Source: Alkalimarinus alittae
Lineage (GTDB): Bacteria > Pseudomonadota > Gammaproteobacteria > Pseudomonadales > Oleiphilaceae
Assembly (NCBI RefSeq): GCF_026016465.1
Contig: NZ_CP100390.1
Location: 2,518,001 to 2,582,000, forward strand
DNA: 64,000 bases
Direction: 5' to 3'
Shown here: positions 59,903-64,000 of the stretch, piece by piece
Layout: the number at the start of each line of letters is the position of its first letter
Position numbering within the stretch: position 1 is the first letter of the stretch
The notes under the pieces: model-generated
The model's input: the letters and a program-made list of their open reading frames with translations, nothing else
Told to the model about the DNA's origin: nothing
The model's database searches: none
Made by a program: the position numbers and the translations under genes

Positions 59903-59918
59903 AGCATGATCTGTGCCA
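59903..59918 (-). promoter_or_regulatory. amtB: Sigma54-type (-24/-12) promoter for amtB
   Basis: On the reverse strand TGGCAC, five bases, then ATGC (59918 to 59904) fits the sigma54 consensus TGGCAC-N5-TTGC except for one T in the -12 element, with the GG-GC spacing conserved. The transcription start would be near 59892. Confidence 0.6.
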
Positions 59919-59931
59919 TTCAAGGGTAGGT

Positions 59932-59948
59932 TGCACCCATAAGGCGCA
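59932..59948. promoter_or_regulatory. NtrC-like binding site
   Basis: TGCACC-CATAA-GGCGCA matches the NtrC palindrome TGCACC-N5-GGTGCA with one mismatch, and lies just upstream of the -24 element. Confidence 0.6.
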
Positions 59949-60067
59949 AAAATAGAAAATAAAGGTGTTTAATGTAGTCAGAAAGGTGCATTAAATTGAG
60001 CAACATGAATATGTGCTCGGTGACCATAGCATTGAACGTGAATGTAAGGCCATGTTATAGAATGTTT

Positions 60068-60916
60068 TTACTCAGGCACTGTTACCGTCACAACCTGTTC
60101 TGGCGGTACCACTACCGACGTCTCTTGAGTTTCTGAGGGTTCTACAACGGTATCATCAATACCATTTTCAAGATTGTTAAAATGATTCTTCATATATTCT
60201 TTCTGCACTCTTTTGTACGCTTTTTCTGCCTCTAGCATCAACTGTAGGTACAGACGAATATGTTTTTTTTCTCTAATGAAACTGAATAAGCGTTTATTAG
60301 CAGAAACATCCATAAGTCCTTGGTATATTTTTCGATCTAAGTTTTGGTTGTAACTCGTTAATCTTCGGCAGCGCCAAGCAAGCCCATCTTGCCCCTCGAG
60401 CAACATAATATGATTAAGTGCTCTAAACTCTAGTTTTTTACGCTCTTGTAGCAGTTCGTAGTATGTTGGTTCAGAAATAAAAAACCGCCTAAATGTTTTA
60501 ATTGAAAAACAAAGCGTAATAAAAAGTAAACCAAACGCACTCCCACCTACCCAAGCAGGGACTAGCCCCAAAACGCCTGCGCAAAAAACGATAAATTCAA
60601 TACAGCAGATAAAAAGCCAATAATCACGGCTTCGCTTAGCAATGGCTACAGAGCGGTTGTCAGGGTAATCATCAAGCAGCAACCAGTCGTAATTAACGTT
60701 GAGTAACGTCTGACAATCAGCAAGAAGTTTTTTTCGTGCATGCTGCTTATTCCGTAACTCTGCTACCCGTTTAAACTCAGCATTTTCTTGCTCTTTACGC
60801 TTTTTTTCCAAGTCTAATTCTTTAGTGGTTGTTGGCCTATACGCTGCCGCACCAGAAACAGCACTATTGGAAGCGCTGCCTTCAACCTTAGTTTGTTTTA
60901 CCTGCTCATTATCCAT
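60068..60916 (-). CDS. Unknown membrane protein with coiled coil and two helices
   Basis: I do not recognise this 282-residue protein. Residues 34-66 form a charged coiled-coil-like segment (KELDLEKKRKEQENAEF, then VAELRNKQHARKK). Two hydrophobic helices follow at about 99-119 (YWLFICCIEFIVFCAGVLGLV) and 122-139, separated by a short loop. A further helical part rich in basic and aromatic residues follows (SEPTYYELLQERKKLEFRAL, and LFSFIREKKHIRLYLQLML near 211-229), then an acidic, Thr/Val-rich tail (about 255-282). ATG at 60916. It is divergent from the CBS protein. Confidence 0.6.
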   Translation of the reverse strand: MDNEQVKQTKVEGSASNSAVSGAAAYRPTTTKELDLEKKRKEQENAEFKRVAELRNKQHARKKLLADCQTLLNVNYDWLLLDDYPDNRSVAIAKRSRDYWLFICCIEFIVFCAGVLGLVPAWVGGSAFGLLFITLCFSIKTFRRFFISEPTYYELLQERKKLEFRALNHIMLLEGQDGLAWRCRRLTSYNQNLDRKIYQGLMDVSANKRLFSFIREKKHIRLYLQLMLEAEKAYKRVQKEYMKNHFNNLENGIDDTVVEPSETQETSVVVPPEQVVTVTVPE

Positions 60917-61129
60917 TTATGCACTTCATTTTTGTTAAGGTACTTATTACTGTATCGTTCACAGCTCGCTGATCTTTAAGTGTTTTTCAAAATTGATTAG
61001 TGTCAGACCATTAAACATGAAGCATTGTTACGATAATATGAAGTAAAACTCTTTAATAGTTCAGTGTCATTTTCACAGAAAGCTGACTATAAATAAGATA
61101 ATAAAAGCAAATAAACCAGAGGACTAGCA

Positions 61130-61540
61130 ATGACTACATCATCGCTTTTAGTAAGTGACTACATGAAGCCAGTCACAGAATATTTTTCGCCTGACACCAG
61201 TGTCGAAGAAGTTGTTAAGACACTTGTAAAGAATAAACTGATGGGTGCTCCAGTACTCGACAAAGATAAAAAACTGGTTGGTTTTATCTCTGAAAAAGAC
61301 TGCCTAAAGAAAATGCTTAATAACAGCTATTACAGCCAACATAATCATGTTGCTAGAGATATTATGCGTACAAACCCATTATCAGTCTCACCTAACACTG
61401 ATATTATTAATCTAGCTGAAGAAATGTTAGGTAAGCGACCTAAACTGTACCCTGTAGTAGAGAACGATGAAGTGATTGGCATTATTACACGCGCAGATGT
61501 TCTAAGAGCGCTTGGCACGACACCTAAGGTAAAGCATTAG
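61130..61540 (+). CDS. CBS-domain protein
   Basis: A 136-residue protein made of two CBS motifs forming one Bateman module: ISEKDC near 63-68 in the first and ITRADVLRAL near 120-129 in the second. Such modules bind AMP, ATP or other adenosyl compounds and control a partner. With no further domain, the partner must be separate. GAGGA precedes the ATG at 61130. The stop lies four bases from the convergent dusC stop. Confidence 0.88.
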   Translation: MTTSSLLVSDYMKPVTEYFSPDTSVEEVVKTLVKNKLMGAPVLDKDKKLVGFISEKDCLKKMLNNSYYSQHNHVARDIMRTNPLSVSPNTDIINLAEEMLGKRPKLYPVVENDEVIGIITRADVLRALGTTPKVKH

Positions 61541-61544
61541 TTGA

Positions 61545-62504
61545 TTAAATGAGGTTTGCCTGATAAATGCTAAGTTTATCACTGATGAGCTGAGGGGTTT
61601 TATCTTGCCTTACCGTAAGAAAGAACGCTTCAGCTTCTGGAAACTCTCGCGATAAATACCGCAACCACTGCTTTATTCGCCCAGTTGCATGTTTCTCGCC
61701 CATTTTCTCAAGAGTATTGTTAAAAAACTCTATTAGTAATGCGACAACCTCTGGCCAAACAAGAGGTGTAAAAAGCTCGCCATCTACCAATAGTTTGCAC
61801 TGTTTGGCTAAGTTCGGGTTACTTATAAGGCCCCGCCCTATCATGACATCGCTGCATTGGCTCTGTTCTTTACATCGCAAATAATCCTCTACGCTCCATA
61901 CCTCACCATTCGCGACAACCGGTAGATTGACCACTTCTCGTATTCTGGCTATCCAATCCCAATAGGCGGGAGGCCTGTAACCTTCAGTTTTGGTTCTTGC
62001 GTGTACAATCAACTCATCAGCGCCCGCCTCTTCTATTGCCGAAGCACATGCTAAAGCAAGAGATTTATCTTCATAACCTAATCTCATTTTAGCGGTTAAT
62101 GGCGTACCGTCTTGTAAGCCTGCTTTTACCGCCTTAACAATATTGAATAAGTTTTCTGGGTCTGTCAGCAATACAGCGCCCCCATTGCTCTTATTAACCG
62201 TTTTTGCGGGACAACCAAAGTTAAGGTCGATTGCGGGAGCCCCTAAGGATGCGGCTAATGCTGCATTTTCTGCCAAACAAACAGGGTCACTGCCCAAAAG
62301 TTGCATCCTAACAGGCACCCCTGCGAGGGTTTTCCCGCCATTAAGTAACTCTGGACTAGCACGATAAAATACTTTTTTGGGCAATAGCGTGTTAGTAATT
62401 CTGACAAATTCAGTCACGCACACATCAATACCGCCGACTCGCGTCAGTATTTGGCGCATGATATCGTCAGTTAAGCCATCCATTGGAGCTAAAAATATTC
62501 TCAC
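61545..62504 (-). CDS. dusC: tRNA-dihydrouridine(16) synthase
   Basis: A 319-residue FMN enzyme that reduces U16 of tRNA. The N-terminus MRIFLAPMDGLTDDIMRQIL, the motif VTEFVRITNTLLPKKVFYR, catalytic Cys98 in LNFGCPAKTVNKSNGG and the VHARTKTEGYRPPAYW segment match DusC. The C-terminal RIKQWLRYLSREFPEA is also DusC-like. It converges with the CBS gene and is divergent from the riboflavin synthase gene, with a 196-bp shared upstream region. Confidence 0.94.
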   Translation of the reverse strand: MRIFLAPMDGLTDDIMRQILTRVGGIDVCVTEFVRITNTLLPKKVFYRASPELLNGGKTLAGVPVRMQLLGSDPVCLAENAALAASLGAPAIDLNFGCPAKTVNKSNGGAVLLTDPENLFNIVKAVKAGLQDGTPLTAKMRLGYEDKSLALACASAIEEAGADELIVHARTKTEGYRPPAYWDWIARIREVVNLPVVANGEVWSVEDYLRCKEQSQCSDVMIGRGLISNPNLAKQCKLLVDGELFTPLVWPEVVALLIEFFNNTLEKMGEKHATGRIKQWLRYLSREFPEAEAFFLTVRQDKTPQLISDKLSIYQANLI

Positions 62505-62700
62505 TGAAAAACCACTCGCCCTTTATTACTGATACGACCATTTACATCTGTCACGACTTATTAAACCCCAAGCGCTCATCTACGAATTACGATGCGTATG
62601 ATATAATTCCTTTCAACTTTTACATAGCATCAATTTGTTTAATAACGTCACCTCACTTTAAGTATCCGTGTTATTGATTTAATCAAGGAGTCAATCGTTT

Positions 62701-63306
62701 ATGTTCACAGGTATTGTTCAAGGTACTGCCTTTGTTAAATCTATCGCCCCAAAAGATCTATTTTCTCGAATTGCCATAGAGTTCCCCAAGACTGCTTTAA
62801 ATAATGTCGCTCAAGGTGCAAGTATCGCCATCAATGGCACCTGCCTAACGGTTTCTGAATTCACTGATAATACGGTTTATTTTGATGTAATGATGGAAAC
62901 CCTACGCGTCACGAATCTCTGCCAACTCAAGGTTAATGGTGTTGTTAATTTTGAAAGAGCAGCCAAGTTTGGCGATGAAATTGGAGGGCACTTACTATCA
63001 GGCCATATTCACACGACGGTAGAGGTTTCGTCAGTAGAAAAGACTGAAAACAACTGCATTATTACGTTTAAAGTGCCAACTAAATGGACTAAGTATATTT
63101 TGCCTAAGGGGTTCGTAGCGGTTAACGGCTGTAGTTTAACGGTTGGAGAAGTAGCCAATAACACGTTTAATGTTTACCTAATACCCGAAACACTAAACAT
63201 TACGACCTTTGGAGCTGCAAGCCCCGGCGACATCATAAACTTAGAAGTAGATCATCAAACCCAAACCATTGTTGATACGATTGAGCGCTTAGGGCTAAAA
63301 ATTTAA
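62701..63306 (+). CDS. ribE: Riboflavin synthase alpha subunit
   Basis: A 201-residue enzyme that converts two 6,7-dimethyl-8-ribityllumazine into riboflavin and an aminopyrimidine. It has the usual two lumazine-binding repeats: MFTGIVQGTAFVKSI with INGTCLTVSEF, then HLLSGHIHTTVEV with VNGCSLTVGEV. The conserved MFTGIVQ N-terminus and ETLRVTNLCQLKVNG near 74 agree. It stands alone, not within a rib operon. I saw no FMN riboswitch upstream; a normal AAGGAG lies 10 bases before the ATG. TATAAT at 62602-62607 may be its -10 box. Confidence 0.94.
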   Translation: MFTGIVQGTAFVKSIAPKDLFSRIAIEFPKTALNNVAQGASIAINGTCLTVSEFTDNTVYFDVMMETLRVTNLCQLKVNGVVNFERAAKFGDEIGGHLLSGHIHTTVEVSSVEKTENNCIITFKVPTKWTKYILPKGFVAVNGCSLTVGEVANNTFNVYLIPETLNITTFGAASPGDIINLEVDHQTQTIVDTIERLGLKI

Positions 63307-63314
63307 TCCATTCA

Positions 63315-63344
63315 ATACCCATACGCCTATAGGTGTATGGGTAT
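63315..63344. terminator. Hairpin between convergent ribE and rlmG genes
   Basis: ATACCCATACGCC at 63315-63327 pairs with GGTGTATGGGTAT at 63332-63344 over 13 base pairs with one G-T pair and a 4-base loop. A T-rich stretch follows a few bases later. It is likely a shared transcript end. Confidence 0.7.
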
Positions 63345-63375
63345 ATGGATATTTTTGTGCTGTATAAACACGTCG

Positions 63376-64000
63376 TTATCGTTTAACCGATTTAATCACT
63401 ACAAATTTATTACTTGAATCTACCAGCGTTGCATTACCAAATAACTTTTTCAGTTTAATGTGGTAATCCAAGTGTCGGTTGCCTACTACCCAAAACTCAC
63501 CACCCGACTTTAAACACTGCAAAGACTCTTTAAACATCTGCCAACCAACATGCTCACTAATGGCATTTTGCTGATGGAATGGTGGGTTACATAACACCAG
63601 ATCAACACTGTTTTTCGCTATGCCTTCTAAGCAATCCGTTTGATAAAACTCGGCATTACGCTCTGGAAAATAACGCGCGACATTCGCTTTTGCCGACGCC
63701 ACAGCCATATTCGACTCATCACAAAATATTAAGTCTGCATTAGGGTTTAACTGTGCAGCTGAAATACCGACTACGCCATTACCGCAAGCCAAATCAACAA
63801 TTGTTAGTAGGTCATCAGATTCCGGCATGACCGCTAACAATAAACGGGTTCCGATATCCAAGCTATCACGCGAGAATACGTTTGAGTGATTAAGTAAATC
63901 AACATCAATTTCTTCAATGGTATAGGTGGTTGGATAGGGATTTGTAGGCGTGAGTGATGAATCAAAGTGACTAAAAATAAGTCGCGCTTTTTTGGTCGCT
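63376..64000 (-). CDS. rlmG: 23S rRNA (guanine-1835-N2)-methyltransferase RlmG (partial)
   Basis: The C-terminal methyltransferase domain of RlmG, open through the right edge of the window. The visible part begins mid-protein (SHFDSSLTPTNPYPTTYTIE, then NVFSRDSLDIGTR). The SAM site is IVDLACGNGVVGI, followed by FCDESNMAVASAKANV, the catalytic NPPFHQQ, and NRHLDYHIKLKKLFGN near the C-terminus, all typical of RlmG. A TTG at 63861 inside the frame is not the true start; the N-terminal half of the gene lies outside. Confidence 0.93.
   Translation of the reverse strand, partial: ATKKARLIFSHFDSSLTPTNPYPTTYTIEEIDVDLLNHSNVFSRDSLDIGTRLLLAVMPESDDLLTIVDLACGNGVVGISAAQLNPNADLIFCDESNMAVASAKANVARYFPERNAEFYQTDCLEGIAKNSVDLVLCNPPFHQQNAISEHVGWQMFKESLQCLKSGGEFWVVGNRHLDYHIKLKKLFGNATLVDSSNKFVVIKSVKR

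Larger units (their letters stand above)
59696..60067. promoter_or_regulatory. amtB control region (372 bp)
   Basis: No coding frame. Reading leftward the region has an NtrC-like site, a -24/-12 promoter and a roughly 200-base leader before amtB. A further GGTGCA half-site lies at 59985-59990. The region also holds the end of the unknown membrane protein gene on the same strand at its right edge. Confidence 0.55.

Noticed and set aside
62505-62700. FMN riboswitch before the riboflavin synthase gene
   Set aside because: The conserved riboswitch segments are not present; there is only a normal promoter-like and ribosome binding region.

Overview
The window is a chromosomal segment of a gammaproteobacterium, probably a marine member of the broad Oceanospirillales/Pseudomonadales group. 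This rests on gene content and order (plsX-rpmF-yceD beside maf, ppsA-ppsR, Na+-NQR, gap-mfd-csiV-mtnP-nagZ-psrA as in Pseudomonas aeruginosa PA2994-PA3006), on the AT-leaning composition, and on the sodium-pumping NADH dehydrogenase. I did not compute GC content and cannot name the species. Nearly everything is core chromosome. I see no prophage, intact insertion sequence, CRISPR array or integron.

Layout. 1-4.7 kb: plsX (cut by the edge), rpmF and yceD, with divergent maf, then sppA, a HAD phosphatase and rluC. 4.7-8.6 kb: a 1-kb gene-free, hairpin-rich leader and rne (RNase E), whose tail carries a 15-bp tandem repeat. 8.7-14.1 kb: a UPF0149 protein, an HsbR/HsbA-type partner-switching pair, RNase AM, YciI, an SH3 protein and a PilZ protein. 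14.1-20 kb: rraA, a Rossmann protein, an alpha/beta hydrolase that seems to lack its nucleophile, ppsA and divergent ppsR. 20-29.2 kb: an M16 peptidase, a lipoprotein, mgsA, an unknown membrane protein, a PEGA-MORN protein, a membrane-anchored response regulator, a two-domain QueD/PTPS-like protein and a DUF3010 protein. 29.4-38 kb: tRNA-Glu, tRNA-Ala and gltX, a metallo-beta-lactamase-fold hydrolase, a ZnuA-like protein, an AEC transporter, yajD, dusA, talB, a TerB-like protein and a glycerophosphodiesterase. 38-46.8 kb: sthA and nqrABCDEF-apbE-nqrM. 47-58 kb: gap, mfd, csiV, methylthioinosine phosphorylase, mscS, nagZ, an L,D-transpeptidase and psrA. 58.4-64 kb: amtB under an apparent sigma54/NtrC promoter, an unknown membrane protein, a CBS protein, dusC, riboflavin synthase and rlmG (cut by the edge).

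Themes. Several genes serve RNA metabolism (rne and its inhibitor rraA, RNase AM, rluC, rlmG, dusA, dusC, yceD). Others balance central carbon and redox (ppsA/ppsR, gap, talB, mgsA, sthA, NQR). The nqr operon carries its own maturation genes: apbE attaches FMN to NqrB and NqrC, and nqrM is needed for assembly.

Regulatory signals readable from sequence include two PsrA-type boxes before psrA, a -24/-12 promoter plus NtrC-like site before amtB, an FNR-type box before nqrA and many hairpins between convergent genes. I see no obviously novel multi-gene system. The most unusual items are the QueD-like fusion with its zinc site in only one half, the apparently dead hydrolase next to ppsA, the structured rne leader, a long hairpin at the start of apbE, and the poorly described membrane/signalling cluster at 24.2-27.6 kb.
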